Shown here: piece after piece, positions 43,788 through 53,400 of the stretch | Numbering within the stretch: position 1 is the stretch's first letter | Layout: every line of letters starts with the position of its first letter | Origin: an uncultured Candidatus Melainabacteria bacterium | GTDB lineage: Bacteria > Cyanobacteriota > Vampirovibrionia > Gastranaerophilales > Gastranaerophilaceae | Assembly (NCBI GenBank): GCA_934747335.1 | Contig: CAKVGS010000007.1 | Coordinates: 18,582-82,581, forward strand | DNA length: 64,000 nucleotides | Reading direction: 5' to 3' | Position numbers and translations under genes: made by a program | The notes under the pieces: model-generated | Told to the model about the DNA's origin: nothing | The model's input: only the letters and a program-made list of their open reading frames with translations | Databases searched by the model: none

Positions 43788-44300
43788 ATGATTGAGCTGT
43801 TAATTTTATTCGAATTAAATAGACGAGTTTTGACGATGTATGGAATTTCAAAAGAAATCCGTGCAACATTTGCAGTGTTGACTACACCAAGTTATGGAAC
43901 AATAAAACCTGCTCTTACGCGTCTTGAAAATAGTGGTTTTGTAAAAAAACAAAAAACTATGTCAGAAGGCGGACGTCCGTCTTGCTATTATTCAATTACA
44001 AAAGAAGGTGTTGAAGAATTGAAACACTTGATTATGGCACCGCCACCGGAAAACCCTATTCAATTTTTTACAACGGCTCGCGTGAAACTCGCTTGTTCTG
44101 ATTGTTTAAATAACGAAGAGCAATTAACAATGCTAAGACAATTGAAATTGAAAGCTGAAAATATTTTGCTTGATACACAAAATATGATGCGAGAAAAAGA
44201 ACTTTCTTTTTATCCAAAAATGGTTTTTGATAATCTAACTTGCGAATACAAAAATTTTATATCATTACTGGAGGGTTTTGAACATGCCTGCACTCATTAG
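43788..44300 (+). CDS. PadR-family transcriptional regulator
   Basis: 170 aa. The winged-helix domain begins ELLILFELNRRVLTMYGISK, then YGTIKPALTRLENSGFVKK and SEGGRPSCYYSITKEGVEEL, the PadR recognition-helix and wing pattern. The C-terminal half is a helical dimerisation domain. PadR proteins are usually repressors sensing small molecules. No Shine-Dalgarno is present and the -10 box abuts the start. It overlaps the following DUF512 gene, so the two are probably co-expressed. Confidence 0.88.
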   Translation: MIELLILFELNRRVLTMYGISKEIRATFAVLTTPSYGTIKPALTRLENSGFVKKQKTMSEGGRPSCYYSITKEGVEELKHLIMAPPPENPIQFFTTARVKLACSDCLNNEEQLTMLRQLKLKAENILLDTQNMMREKELSFYPKMVFDNLTCEYKNFISLLEGFEHACTH

Positions 44301-45552
44301 CGGCGTAGTAGAAGATTCTATCGCTCAAGAGCTTGAAATAGAAGAAGGCGACATTTTTCTATCTATTGATGGCGAAAAACTCCAAGACATGATAGATTAT
44401 CGTTTTATGTGTAAAAGTGAATTTTTAACAATTGAAATCCAAAAGAAAAATGGAGAGATTGAAGAAATTGAACTTGAAAAAGATTACGACGATGATTTAG
44501 GTATAATTTTTGAGAGTGCTGTTTTTGATAGAGTAAAACCTTGTTTAAATAATTGTATATTCTGTTTTGTAGCTCAACAGCCAAAAGGTTTGAGAGATAC
44601 TTTATACATAAAAGATGATGATTATAGACTTTCTTATTTACAAGGTACTTATATTACGACTACAAATCTTACGGATGCGGACAAAGAAAGAATTTCTTCT
44701 CTTCATTTGGGGCCGTTTTATATTTCTGTACATACAACAAATCCTGAATTAAGGGTAAAAATGCTGCGAAACCCTAATGCAGGAAAAATTATGGAAAATT
44801 TAAAATGGTTTAAAGAAAATGAAATTCCATTCCATGCTCAAATTGTCCTATGCCCCGGATATAATGATAGTGCGGAGTTAGATAGAACATTGAACGATTT
44901 GACTTCATTGGGTTCAGCTTTGCTTTCTGTTGCAATCGTTCCTGTTGGTGTAACACAATTTAGGTCTAGTGAATTAAAAACAGTTGATAAAAAAGTTGCG
45001 GAAGAAACAATTAATATTTCATCAAAATACAAAAAAGTTTGTTGTTCTGATGAATTCTTTTTGCTGGCTGAAAAAGAAATTCCAAAAGCACGATATTATG
45101 GCAATTTTTCACAGCTTGATGATGGTGTCGGTTCTCTCAGAACAATTATGGATGATTTTGATACCTTTGAACTTCCAAAAAGACTTTCGAAGAAATTGAA
45201 AATAAGTTTTGCCTGCTCTGTTGCTGCAAAATCAGCGTTTGAATATATTGCATCAAAATTAAATAAAATTGTAAATTTAAAATGCACTGTTAACCCTGTT
45301 AAATCTACTTATTGGGGGAAAAATATTACGGTTGCGGGACTTATTACGTCAGAAGATTTAATAAATACAGTGAAGAATATTGATGCAGATTATATAGTCA
45401 TACCGTCAATTATGTTGAAACCGTTTACAAATTTATTTTTAGACGGGAATTCTCTAGATTATGTAATTGAAAATACAGGCAAAAATTTCTTTGTTACACA
45501 AGATAATTATTCGGTGTGTGAAGTTATTGATTTGATAGAATCGTATGTTTAA
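44284..45552 (+). CDS. PDZ/radical-SAM/DUF512 Fe-S protein
   Basis: 422 aa from the ATG at 44284, with GGAGGG upstream; a TTG two codons earlier is less likely. Residues 1-65 form a PDZ-like domain (AQELEIEEGDIFLSIDGEKL), residues 87-94 give CLNNCIFC (CX3CX2C), and then comes YLQGTYITTTNL. The C-terminal half is DUF512 (DEFFLLAEKEIP, VNPVKSTYWGKNITVAGLIT). This architecture is common in Cyanobacteria and some Firmicutes, of unknown reaction. It overlaps padR by 17 nt. Confidence 0.87.
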   Translation: MPALISGVVEDSIAQELEIEEGDIFLSIDGEKLQDMIDYRFMCKSEFLTIEIQKKNGEIEEIELEKDYDDDLGIIFESAVFDRVKPCLNNCIFCFVAQQPKGLRDTLYIKDDDYRLSYLQGTYITTTNLTDADKERISSLHLGPFYISVHTTNPELRVKMLRNPNAGKIMENLKWFKENEIPFHAQIVLCPGYNDSAELDRTLNDLTSLGSALLSVAIVPVGVTQFRSSELKTVDKKVAEETINISSKYKKVCCSDEFFLLAEKEIPKARYYGNFSQLDDGVGSLRTIMDDFDTFELPKRLSKKLKISFACSVAAKSAFEYIASKLNKIVNLKCTVNPVKSTYWGKNITVAGLITSEDLINTVKNIDADYIVIPSIMLKPFTNLFLDGNSLDYVIENTGKNFFVTQDNYSVCEVIDLIESYV

Positions 45553-45740
45553 CCTCCATGGATAGGAAGGTCGCAGTTGTGCGAACGGGAGTGAGCTACA
45601 AATGCGGGTGGGTTACAGCAAGGAAAAAATAACCAATACCCATCCCAACCTTCCCTAACCAGGGAAGGAGCTTTGCTAAAGTCGTTCGGTGCTTGCGCAT
45701 ACCCTCTCTTTGGGAGAGGGAATGACCTAAAGTCGTTCGA
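45551..45740 (+). repeat. family A copy plus short family B hairpin
   Basis: 45551-45614 is a full family A copy starting at the DUF512 stop. Around 45695-45720 lies CCCTCTC-ttt-GGGAGAGGG followed by GTCGTTCG words. The 45553-45883 stretch has no gene. Confidence 0.8.
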
Positions 45741-45883
45741 TAGACACTAATGCCAACTAACTCTTTAGAATAACCCTGTTCAATAAATATTAGTAGCTTG
45801 GGTAATGTACTCTCAATCATGCTTATTATTTAATTAAAATGTAGAAAGCAATAGAAGGCTAGCCGATAGGAGGATTAAATATT

Positions 45884-46570
45884 ATGACAGCAGTTGTGGA
45901 TACCGAAAAACAAACTATTAGCGTAATTATAATTGAAGATTTTAAATTAACTCGTGTCGGGCTAAGATGTGCATTAAATGCAAACGAAGATATTCAGGTT
46001 GTCGCTGAAAGTGAAACTGCGACAGAAGGTTTGGAGCTTATCAAAAAATATAATCCTGATGTTGTTCTTATGGACCTAGGGCTTGCCGGCATGAATGGTA
46101 TTGAAGCAACTTTAAAAGTGAAAGAAATGAATAAAGATATCAAAGTTATTGCATTGACTTCCCACGACAGAGAAGAAGAAGTTATTGCAGCGCTTTCTTC
46201 AGGTGCAATGGCATATTGTCTGAAAGATATTGATCCTGCAAAATTAGCAGATGTTATTCGTGATGTTAGAAATGGTGTTTGTTGGTTAGACCCGCTTATT
46301 GCAAGAAAAGCTCTTGATGCTTTCCCTAAGCAGGAAACAATCGGTATTCTTAAAGATAAATCATCAGAAGAAGGCAGAGTGCCTTTGACTGATAGAGAAT
46401 TTGAAGTTCTTAAGCATTTAGTTGAAGGTAAAAGTAATACAGAAATTGCAAAAGAACTTATAGTTAGTGTACATACAGCAAAAGCGCATGTATGTTCAAT
46501 TTTACAGAAGATGTGTGTGAATGATAGGGTTCAAGCTGCGGTAAAAGCCGTTAAAGAAGGCTTGGTTTAA
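45884..46570 (+). CDS. NarL/LuxR-type response regulator
   Basis: 228 aa. The receiver domain has acidic pocket IIIEDF (Glu18, Asp19), phospho-acceptor Asp64 in VVLMDLGLAGMNG, and the conserved switch Thr (IALTSHD) and Lys (CLKD). The LuxR DNA-binding domain begins PLTDREFEVLKHLVEGKSN and includes EIAKELIVSVHTAKAHVCSIL. AGGAGG ribosome site. No histidine kinase is in the window, so it is an orphan. Cyanobacterial relatives regulate light or stress responses; the targets here are unknown. Confidence 0.92.
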   Translation: MTAVVDTEKQTISVIIIEDFKLTRVGLRCALNANEDIQVVAESETATEGLELIKKYNPDVVLMDLGLAGMNGIEATLKVKEMNKDIKVIALTSHDREEEVIAALSSGAMAYCLKDIDPAKLADVIRDVRNGVCWLDPLIARKALDAFPKQETIGILKDKSSEEGRVPLTDREFEVLKHLVEGKSNTEIAKELIVSVHTAKAHVCSILQKMCVNDRVQAAVKAVKEGLV

Positions 46571-46597
46571 TTTAGTGTTTATCTTCGATAACAACGG

Positions 46598-46633
46598 GTC
46601 GATGTGGAGAATTCCATATCGACTTTTATTTTT
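46598..46633 (+). terminator. terminator after response regulator
   Basis: GTCGATgTGG...CCATATCGAC hairpin followed by a T-run. Confidence 0.75.
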
Positions 46634-46671
46634 AATTATGTGAACTAAGATATGAATAGTTGATGATGCAA

Positions 46672-46686
46672 AAAATTGCACCCTAC
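46672..46686. repeat. dispersed palindrome family D, partial
   Basis: GATGCAAAAAATTGCACCCTAC word, as in 20454. Confidence 0.6.
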
Positions 46687-46739
46687 TTGTTTTGATTGCA
46701 TAAAGTAAAACTTTTTATGCAAAAAGTTGCATATATCCT

Positions 46740-46763
46740 CTGTTTATAGTACTCTACAAACAG
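46740..46763. promoter_or_regulatory. inverted repeat upstream of trigger factor
   Basis: CTGTTTATAG-tact-CTACAAACAG (one mismatch), 27 nt before the ATG. It is in the right place to be an operator or 5' hairpin; it is not the CIRCE sequence. Confidence 0.4.
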
Positions 46764-46790
46764 GTAGGTATAGAAAAGAGGATATATTAA

Positions 46791-48083
46791 ATGAACACAA
46801 CTATTGAAAAACAACCTGAAAACGTAGTTAAGGTTGATATTGAAATTCCTGCTAAAGACGCAGTAAACTACTATAACGATGCAGCTAAAAGATTAGCTCA
46901 ATACGTTAACATTCCGGGTTTCCGCAAAGGAAAAGCTCCAAGAAATATTGTTGAACAAAATATTGGTGAAGAAAGAATTAAACACGAAGCATTAGAAAAT
47001 GCGCTTCCAAGAATTTTCTCACAAGTTATTAAAGAAAATAATTTTGATGTTGTAGCTCAACCATACGTTGAATCTTACGATTTCAAAATTGGTGAAGATT
47101 TAAAAATCGTTGCTAAATTAGAATTAAGACCTGAAGTTACTTTAGGTCAATACAAAGGTTTAACTGTTGATGTCGATGCTTACAAAACAGAAGAAGATGC
47201 TTTGCAAAAATCAATCGACGGACTTCTTCAACAACACGCTACAACTCTTGTTGTAACTGACAGAAAAACAAAAGATACTGATACAATCGTATTTGATTTT
47301 GACGGTTATTCTAACGGCGAAAAAATTGAACACGGTGATGCTAAAAACTATACTTTAGATTTAGCTCATTCAAGCTTTATCCCGGGTTTTGCAGAACAAT
47401 TAGTTGACAGAGCTTTAGGTGAAGAATTCGAAATTAACGTAACATTCCCTGAAGAATACCACGAAAAGAAATTAGCAGGTCAACCGGCTACTTTCAAATG
47501 CAAAATCAATGAAATCAAGGCAAAAGTTCTTCCTGAATTAACTGATGAATTCGCTCAAAAAGTTGGACCATTTAAATCAGTTGATGAACTTAAAGCTGAT
47601 ATTCAAAAATACTTAGATACTCAAAAAGCTGATATTGATAGAACTAACTCTGAAAAAGCTATTTTTGAAAAAGTTACTTCTGAAGCTAAAGTTGATATTC
47701 AACAATCTATGATTGATAGAGAAGCTGATCAGCTTGTTGCAGAATACAAACAAAAACTTGAAATGCAAGGTTTCACTTGGGAACAAGCAGTAGAAGCTCA
47801 AGGTTACGATGAAATTATGAACAGCTTGAAAGAAGATGCAGCTGTTAGAGTTAAGAATTCTTTAGTAATCGATAAGATTGCAAAAGAAGAAAACATCACA
47901 GTTTCTCAAGCTGATTTCGGTGCTAAGTTATCAGAATTGAGCCAAATGTATCAAATCGACACACCTACTATGATTAAACAATTATCTCAAACTCCCGGTG
48001 TGTTTAACGCATTATCTCAACAAGCATTGAATGAAAAAGTAACTCAATTCTTAGCTGATAATAACACTGTTAATCTTAAATAA
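46791..48083 (+). CDS. tig: trigger factor, ribosome-bound chaperone/PPIase
   Basis: 430 aa, full length. The ribosome-docking loop is GFRKGKAPRNIVEQ near residue 44. The middle FKBP-like PPIase domain (about 150-240) contains DTIVFDFDGYSNGEKIEHG and FIPGFAEQLVDRALGEEFEI. The C-terminal helical arms begin ADIQKYLDTQKADI. It helps nascent chains fold as they leave the ribosome. The usual neighbours clpP/clpX are not downstream here. AGAGGA ribosome site; followed by a terminator. Confidence 0.95.
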   Translation: MNTTIEKQPENVVKVDIEIPAKDAVNYYNDAAKRLAQYVNIPGFRKGKAPRNIVEQNIGEERIKHEALENALPRIFSQVIKENNFDVVAQPYVESYDFKIGEDLKIVAKLELRPEVTLGQYKGLTVDVDAYKTEEDALQKSIDGLLQQHATTLVVTDRKTKDTDTIVFDFDGYSNGEKIEHGDAKNYTLDLAHSSFIPGFAEQLVDRALGEEFEINVTFPEEYHEKKLAGQPATFKCKINEIKAKVLPELTDEFAQKVGPFKSVDELKADIQKYLDTQKADIDRTNSEKAIFEKVTSEAKVDIQQSMIDREADQLVAEYKQKLEMQGFTWEQAVEAQGYDEIMNSLKEDAAVRVKNSLVIDKIAKEENITVSQADFGAKLSELSQMYQIDTPTMIKQLSQTPGVFNALSQQALNEKVTQFLADNNTVNLK

Positions 48084-48100
48084 TAATTAAACTACAAGAA

Positions 48101-48134
48101 AAAAAGAGCTTGGATTTATTCAGGCTCTTTTTTA
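48101..48134 (+). terminator. terminator after trigger factor
   Basis: AAAAAGAGC...GCTCTTTTTT hairpin with a 14-nt loop. Confidence 0.8.
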
Positions 48135-48218
48135 ATGCAAAAATTAATATATCTTAATCTTGTTTATATTACATTCTTTTTTTGATAGAATATATAGTAT
48201 CATAGGGGATAGAGCAGT

Positions 48219-50195
48219 ATGAATAGAAAATTATATATATCGTTGTTAGCAGTATTAGTTTCTTTATCTTCAATTTCTGTCGAAGCTAAAATGACAAAAG
48301 AAGCGCACGCACTTTATCAGCAAGCGTGTAATTATGAATACAGAAGTGATTACGCAACAGCTATCAGTATTATTCAAAAGGCAATCGCTGTAAACGGCGA
48401 CGACGCAATGCTTTATACCAAAATCGCAGGATTATATTCCGATACAGGAAATTATGAAGAGGCTTTAGGCGCATACAAAAAAGCTGTAAAACTTCGTCCA
48501 AATGACGCATTTATTTATATTAGTATCGGGAATATACTTCAAACTTTAGGTGATTATGAAAACGCTTATAATTCATTCATGCAAGCTCAACAAATTTACC
48601 CTGAATATAAATATAACTATTTGAATTTGGCAAATATTGAATATTACAGAAAGAATTACGCAAGCGCGATAGAAAATTATAATACGTTTTTGAGTGCTTA
48701 TCCTGAACATCAGGAAGCGACAGAAAACTTGGCAAATGTATATTATGCATCAAATCAGCCTGATAAAGCATGCGATATTTATTCATCAGTTTATAAAAAG
48801 TATCCGTCAGCATTTAAAGATTTTGCAAACTACGGTATGGCATTATATGACACAAAGCAATTTCAAGCTTCTGCCGAGATGTTAGAAAAAGCTTTGGATG
48901 ATAATCCTGATGATGAAGCAATTTTAGCTAAATTGGCTCTTTCTTATCAAAATATCGGTGAAAATGAAAAAGCTCTTGAAACATTCAAAAAAACATTTGA
49001 GCTTAATCCTAATCTTGCGGCTTTAAAATTTGATTATGCGAATTTGCTTGGTAATATGGATAAAAACGATGAGGCAATCGAACAATACAAAGCTTATTTG
49101 ACGGCTTATCCTGATGATGCGGACGCATACCGCAATTTAGGTTTAGTTTACAAAAAACTTAATAACAACGAGCTTGCACTTTTCAACTTTGAAAAATCAT
49201 ATTCAAAAGATTCTTCAAACAATGAAACAAAAAAAGAACTTGCGCTTTGCTATCATAAAAAATGCGATTTTGTAAATGCACTAAAGTTCTATGATTTGGC
49301 TTTAAAATCAGAACCTGATAATTATGAATTGCTTGCAAATAAAGCTTTAACTTTGCATGCAATGGATAATTACATGACAGCTATTGAGATTTATAAAAAC
49401 CTTTTAGAAAAACAGCCAAATGAAAGGTTGAAACAAAATCTGATGGCGGCATCTATTGCCTATGGATACCAACTTTTAGATAAACAAGATTACGGTCAGG
49501 CAATTTTGTATTTTGAAGATGCAATTGATTTGAATGACAAAGAAGCTTCTGCATATTTTGGGTTGGCCCAGGCTAACGAAAAAATGGGCTGTACTGAAAT
49601 CGCTTTGACAAATTATGAAAGAGCTGTTTCTTTAGCACCGGGGAACAGAGAATACAATGTTGCTTTAAGAGATTTCAAAACAGCAAACAAAGCTAAATTA
49701 GAAGTTAAAAAGCCTCAAGTAAATGAACAAGCACTTGGTTATGATGAATTAATCAAAAAAGGCGATGAAGCTTATAAGGCTCAAAAATACAATGATGCAA
49801 TTGATTATTATACAAAAGCTGTTGTATTCACTCCGCAAGATAAAGTTACGATGCTTAAAATTGCAAATCTGTATAAACTTGTTGGAAACAATACTAAAGC
49901 TTTGAGTTTCTATAATAAGCTTTTAACTTTGGATAGCAAAAATACGGATGCTTATTTTAATAAAGGTTTAATTTTAGCAAGTCAGAAAAATTATGATGAA
50001 TGTATACAATGTTTTGAAAAAGTTATAGAGCTTTCACCTGATTATCCTTACGCTTACTATTCTCTAGGCTTGGCTTATGAACAAAAAGACGATGTAGATA
50101 AAGCGTTAGAATATTATTACTTGTATTCGGGTATTGAAAAAGATGAAAAAATGTTAAACATAGTTAATCAAAAAATCAAGCAGTTGGAAAAATAA
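48219..50195 (+). CDS. secreted tandem-TPR protein
   Basis: 658 aa with a signal peptide (LYISLLAVLVSLSSISVEA). The rest is about 15-16 TPR units in two arrays separated by a short linker near residue 490, e.g. LYTKIAGLYSDTGNYEEALG, AYRNLGLVYKKLNNNELALF, AYFGLAQANEKMGCTEIALT and AYYSLGLAYEQKDDVDKALE. It is a periplasmic or outer-membrane-associated scaffold; such proteins assemble envelope or secretion complexes. It is coupled to the following lipoprotein by TAATG overlap, so the two likely form a complex. Confidence 0.85.
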   Translation: MNRKLYISLLAVLVSLSSISVEAKMTKEAHALYQQACNYEYRSDYATAISIIQKAIAVNGDDAMLYTKIAGLYSDTGNYEEALGAYKKAVKLRPNDAFIYISIGNILQTLGDYENAYNSFMQAQQIYPEYKYNYLNLANIEYYRKNYASAIENYNTFLSAYPEHQEATENLANVYYASNQPDKACDIYSSVYKKYPSAFKDFANYGMALYDTKQFQASAEMLEKALDDNPDDEAILAKLALSYQNIGENEKALETFKKTFELNPNLAALKFDYANLLGNMDKNDEAIEQYKAYLTAYPDDADAYRNLGLVYKKLNNNELALFNFEKSYSKDSSNNETKKELALCYHKKCDFVNALKFYDLALKSEPDNYELLANKALTLHAMDNYMTAIEIYKNLLEKQPNERLKQNLMAASIAYGYQLLDKQDYGQAILYFEDAIDLNDKEASAYFGLAQANEKMGCTEIALTNYERAVSLAPGNREYNVALRDFKTANKAKLEVKKPQVNEQALGYDELIKKGDEAYKAQKYNDAIDYYTKAVVFTPQDKVTMLKIANLYKLVGNNTKALSFYNKLLTLDSKNTDAYFNKGLILASQKNYDECIQCFEKVIELSPDYPYAYYSLGLAYEQKDDVDKALEYYYLYSGIEKDEKMLNIVNQKIKQLEK

Positions 50196-50602
50196 TGAGA
50201 TTTTGGAAATTACTGATTGTTTTTGTTTTTTGTTTAATCGGATTAACTGCTTGTACTTACGAACGCGGATTGATATTATTTAATGTGCAACCGATAACAA
50301 GAGAAAACGCTCTTCAAGACCAAAAAGTTTTTAATGAGGGGCAAAGAGTCTATTATCTTTTTATTGCGCCAAAAAAAATGAAAAACGAATTTATACGTGT
50401 GCAGATATTCAAGATGACGGATAAAGCGCCTTGGGGCGGGAATGAAGTAGTCAGAACAAAAGATTATCGACTTATGAAAGACGAAAGGTACTATCAGACA
50501 AATTATTTTACTCTTTATGAGAAAGGTCGTTATGTGATGCAAGTTTTTTCACATGAAGATTTTCAGCACCCACTTGCATTAAATGATTTTTATGTAAATT
50601 AA
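50195..50602 (+). CDS. small lipoprotein
   Basis: 135 aa. A type II signal peptide ends in the lipobox LTAC (Cys20). The mature domain is beta-rich with KMKNEFIRVQIFKMTDKAP and YFTLYEKGRYVMQVFSHEDF. No family is recognised. Its ATG overlaps the stop of the TPR gene, so they are co-translated; it may anchor that TPR protein to a membrane. Confidence 0.75.
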   Translation: MRFWKLLIVFVFCLIGLTACTYERGLILFNVQPITRENALQDQKVFNEGQRVYYLFIAPKKMKNEFIRVQIFKMTDKAPWGGNEVVRTKDYRLMKDERYYQTNYFTLYEKGRYVMQVFSHEDFQHPLALNDFYVN

Positions 50603-50657
50603 TATACTTGACATCTCACTTAAATATTAAGACAATAGAATAAGATACGGGGGATAT

Positions 50658-51761
50658 ATGACAAAGCAAACTTTTTTACATGATAAACACGTAGCACTTG
50701 GCGCAAGAATGGTTGATTTTGCAGGTTGGGACATGCCGGTACAATATTCTTCAATTATTGAGGAGCATAAAACTGTTAGAGAAGCTGTCGGTTTATTTGA
50801 TGTTTCACACATGGGTGAAGTTATTGTTTATGGAGAAGATGCACTTCCGTATTTAAATAAGCTTGTTCCGCAGGATGTGACAAAGCTTGTTGATTCAAAA
50901 GCCGTTTATTGTCAATTAACAAATAAGCAAGGCGGAATTATTGATGATTTAATTATTTATAAGCTTGAAGATAAGAAATATTTAATTATAGCGAACGCTT
51001 CAAGAATTGATGAGGATTTGAACTGGATGGTTCGCAATAAATGCGGATTTGATGTTTCAATTGTTAATGAATCACACAATTATTCGCTTTTAGCAGTTCA
51101 AGGTCCTAAGGCTTGCGAACTAATTAAAAGTCTTGGTGTAAATAATTTACCACCATTTTTCTCAATAAAAAGAGGAGAATTGTTTAACATAAATCTTTGG
51201 ATTTCAAGAACCGGCTATACAGGTGAAGACGGTGTTGAAATTATGGTTAGAAATGAATTTTCCGAATACTTATGGGATAAACTTTTAGATGCCGGTAAGG
51301 AATTCGGAATTAAGCCAATAGGACTTGGTGCAAGAGATACATTAAGACTTGAGGCTGCATTACATTTATACGGCAATGATTTAGATGAAAATACAACGCC
51401 AATTGAAGCTGGACTTGCTTGGTCAGTATGCAAAAATAAAACAGAAGATTATAATGGTAAAGCAAGAATTGAAGAGCAATTGAAAAACGGAGTTGAAAAG
51501 AAATTAATCGGTTTAAAGATGCTTGATAAATCTATTGCAAGACATGGTTATGATGTATTTTACAATAACGAAAAAATCGGAGTTATTACAAGCGGTGGAA
51601 TTTCGCCAATAAGAGGTGATAATATTGCATTAGCTTACATAAAAAATCTTGACAATTTAGCTGTTGGCTCTACAATTCAAGTATCAATAAGAGAAAAATT
51701 ACACGACGCTGAAATTGTTAAACGTCCATTTGTAGAAAAGAAAAATAAGACAAATAAATAG
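50658..51761 (+). CDS. gcvT: glycine cleavage system T protein (aminomethyltransferase)
   Basis: 367 aa. It transfers the methylene unit from lipoyl-H protein to tetrahydrofolate and releases ammonia. Signatures are ALGARMVDFAGWDMPVQYSS at the start, VGLFDVSHMGEV, SRTGYTGEDGVEIM, GLGARDTLRLEAALHLYG and the C-terminal ITSGGISPIRGDNIALAYI. First of a gcvT-gcvH-gcvPA unit. Confidence 0.95.
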   Translation: MTKQTFLHDKHVALGARMVDFAGWDMPVQYSSIIEEHKTVREAVGLFDVSHMGEVIVYGEDALPYLNKLVPQDVTKLVDSKAVYCQLTNKQGGIIDDLIIYKLEDKKYLIIANASRIDEDLNWMVRNKCGFDVSIVNESHNYSLLAVQGPKACELIKSLGVNNLPPFFSIKRGELFNINLWISRTGYTGEDGVEIMVRNEFSEYLWDKLLDAGKEFGIKPIGLGARDTLRLEAALHLYGNDLDENTTPIEAGLAWSVCKNKTEDYNGKARIEEQLKNGVEKKLIGLKMLDKSIARHGYDVFYNNEKIGVITSGGISPIRGDNIALAYIKNLDNLAVGSTIQVSIREKLHDAEIVKRPFVEKKNKTNK

Positions 51762-51773
51762 GAGATAATTTAA

Positions 51774-52148
51774 ATGAACGAAAGCATGTTATGCACAAAA
51801 ACTCATGAATATGTTTTAGAAGAAGGTGAAAATTACGCAGTTGGTATTACAGATTATGCAATCGAACAATTGGGTGATATTGTTTTCATAGAATTGCCTG
51901 AAGTTGGTGCTACATTCTCTAAAAACGAAGCATTCGCAACTATTGAATCTGTTAAAGCTGCATCTGAAATTTATATGCCAATTTCAGGTGAAGTCGTTGA
52001 AATTAACGAAGAAATTGTTGATAGCCCTGAATTATTAAATGATGAAAGCTATGATAACAAATGGTTTGTAAAAATCAAATCAGATGCAGATCAAGTTGAA
52101 TTTGCAGATTTAATGGATTACTCAGATTATAAAGAAGAAATTGAATAA
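51774..52148 (+). CDS. gcvH: glycine cleavage system H protein
   Basis: 124 aa, full length. The lipoyl-lysine motif FATIESVKAASEIYMP gives Lys61. It shuttles the aminomethyl group between the P, T and L proteins. It is 12 nt after gcvT, with GGAGA upstream, and overlaps gcvPA (TAATG). Confidence 0.96.
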   Translation: MNESMLCTKTHEYVLEEGENYAVGITDYAIEQLGDIVFIELPEVGATFSKNEAFATIESVKAASEIYMPISGEVVEINEEIVDSPELLNDESYDNKWFVKIKSDADQVEFADLMDYSDYKEEIE

Positions 52149-53386
52149 TGAAAAACTTTTTAGCACATACAGATGAAATTAGAAAACAAATGCTGGATGA
52201 AATTTCACTAGCGTCTGTTGATGAATTATTTAAACAAATACCTGTAAAATTTAAGGATTTTAGCCTTTACAATCCTAAGAGCGAAATGGAAGCGCAAAAA
52301 GAGATTAAAAAGCTTGCAAGAAAGAATAAAACCGAGTATGCAAACTTTTTAGGAGGGGGAGTTTATAACAAATTTATTCCTGCGTGTGTAAATTATATAG
52401 CACAAAGGTTTGAATTTTTGACTGCTTATACTCCTTATCAGCCTGAAATTTCACAGGGAACTTTGCAAATAATATATGAATATCAGACAATGATTTCAAG
52501 ATTAACCGGCATGGATATTGCAAACGCTTCCATGTATGACGGTGGTTCTGCTTGCGCGGAAGCTATTTTGATGGCACATAGAATCGCTAAAGGCAAAAAG
52601 AACAAAGCGCTTGTTTCTAATTTACTCAATCCTGAGTACAAAGAAGTCGTTAAAACCTATACTTGGGCACAAGGTATTGATGTTGAATGGTTTGATGAAT
52701 TACCTGAAAATACGGCAGATTATTGTTGTGTTTTAGTGCAATATCCTGATTACTTTGGCGAAGTCAGAGCTTTAGTTAAACCTGATACTTTGTTTATTGT
52801 GTGCGCTAATTTGGCAGCTTTAGCTATAATTAAACCGCCTGTTGAAGCTGATATTGTTGTCGGAGATATTCAACCTTTGGGCGTACCGATGAGTTTTGGA
52901 GGCCCTCATGCCGGCTATATGGCTTGTAAAGAAGCTTATATGCGCCAGCTTCCCGGACGTTTAGTCGGAAGAACAGTTGATGCGGACGGAGAACAAGCTT
53001 TTACCTTAACAATTCAGACAAGAGAACAACATATCAAGCGTGAAAAAGCAACAAGTAATATTTGTTCTAATCAATCTTTAGTTGCGCTTTCAGCAACTTT
53101 ATATTTAAGTCTTTTGGGAGAAAAAGGATTTAGGGAAGCAAGTATTTTATCGGCGAATATGGCGCATGCATTGTCTAAAATGCTTAATGGCAAGGGCATT
53201 AGGACTATGAACAAAAATTTCTTTAATGAGTTTGTTGTAGAAGTTGAAGATGCTGATAAATATTTAGCAACATTAAACGAAGCAAACATTTTAGGCGGAA
53301 TCAAAATTGACGATAGAAGAGTTTTGGTTTGCGCTACCGAAATGAACACAGAAGATGAAATATTGGATTATATCGAAGCTTTGTAA
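52148..53386 (+). CDS. gcvPA: glycine dehydrogenase subunit 1 (P protein, N-terminal half)
   Basis: 412 aa. This corresponds to the non-catalytic alpha subunit of the two-subunit glycine decarboxylase: YTPYQPEISQGTLQIIYEYQ, ANASMYDGGSACAEAILMAHR and GGPHAGYMACKEAYMRQLPG. The PLP-binding lysine lies in subunit 2 (gcvPB), which is normally next but is absent here; a glycosyltransferase follows after 14 nt. gcvPB and the lipoamide dehydrogenase must be elsewhere for the pathway to work. Confidence 0.93.
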   Translation: MKNFLAHTDEIRKQMLDEISLASVDELFKQIPVKFKDFSLYNPKSEMEAQKEIKKLARKNKTEYANFLGGGVYNKFIPACVNYIAQRFEFLTAYTPYQPEISQGTLQIIYEYQTMISRLTGMDIANASMYDGGSACAEAILMAHRIAKGKKNKALVSNLLNPEYKEVVKTYTWAQGIDVEWFDELPENTADYCCVLVQYPDYFGEVRALVKPDTLFIVCANLAALAIIKPPVEADIVVGDIQPLGVPMSFGGPHAGYMACKEAYMRQLPGRLVGRTVDADGEQAFTLTIQTREQHIKREKATSNICSNQSLVALSATLYLSLLGEKGFREASILSANMAHALSKMLNGKGIRTMNKNFFNEFVVEVEDADKYLATLNEANILGGIKIDDRRVLVCATEMNTEDEILDYIEAL

Positions 53387-53400
53387 GGAATTGACGGATT

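Noticed and set aside
46740..46763. CIRCE heat-shock operator before trigger factor
   Set aside because: The inverted repeat does not match TTAGCACTC-N9-GAGTGCTAA.
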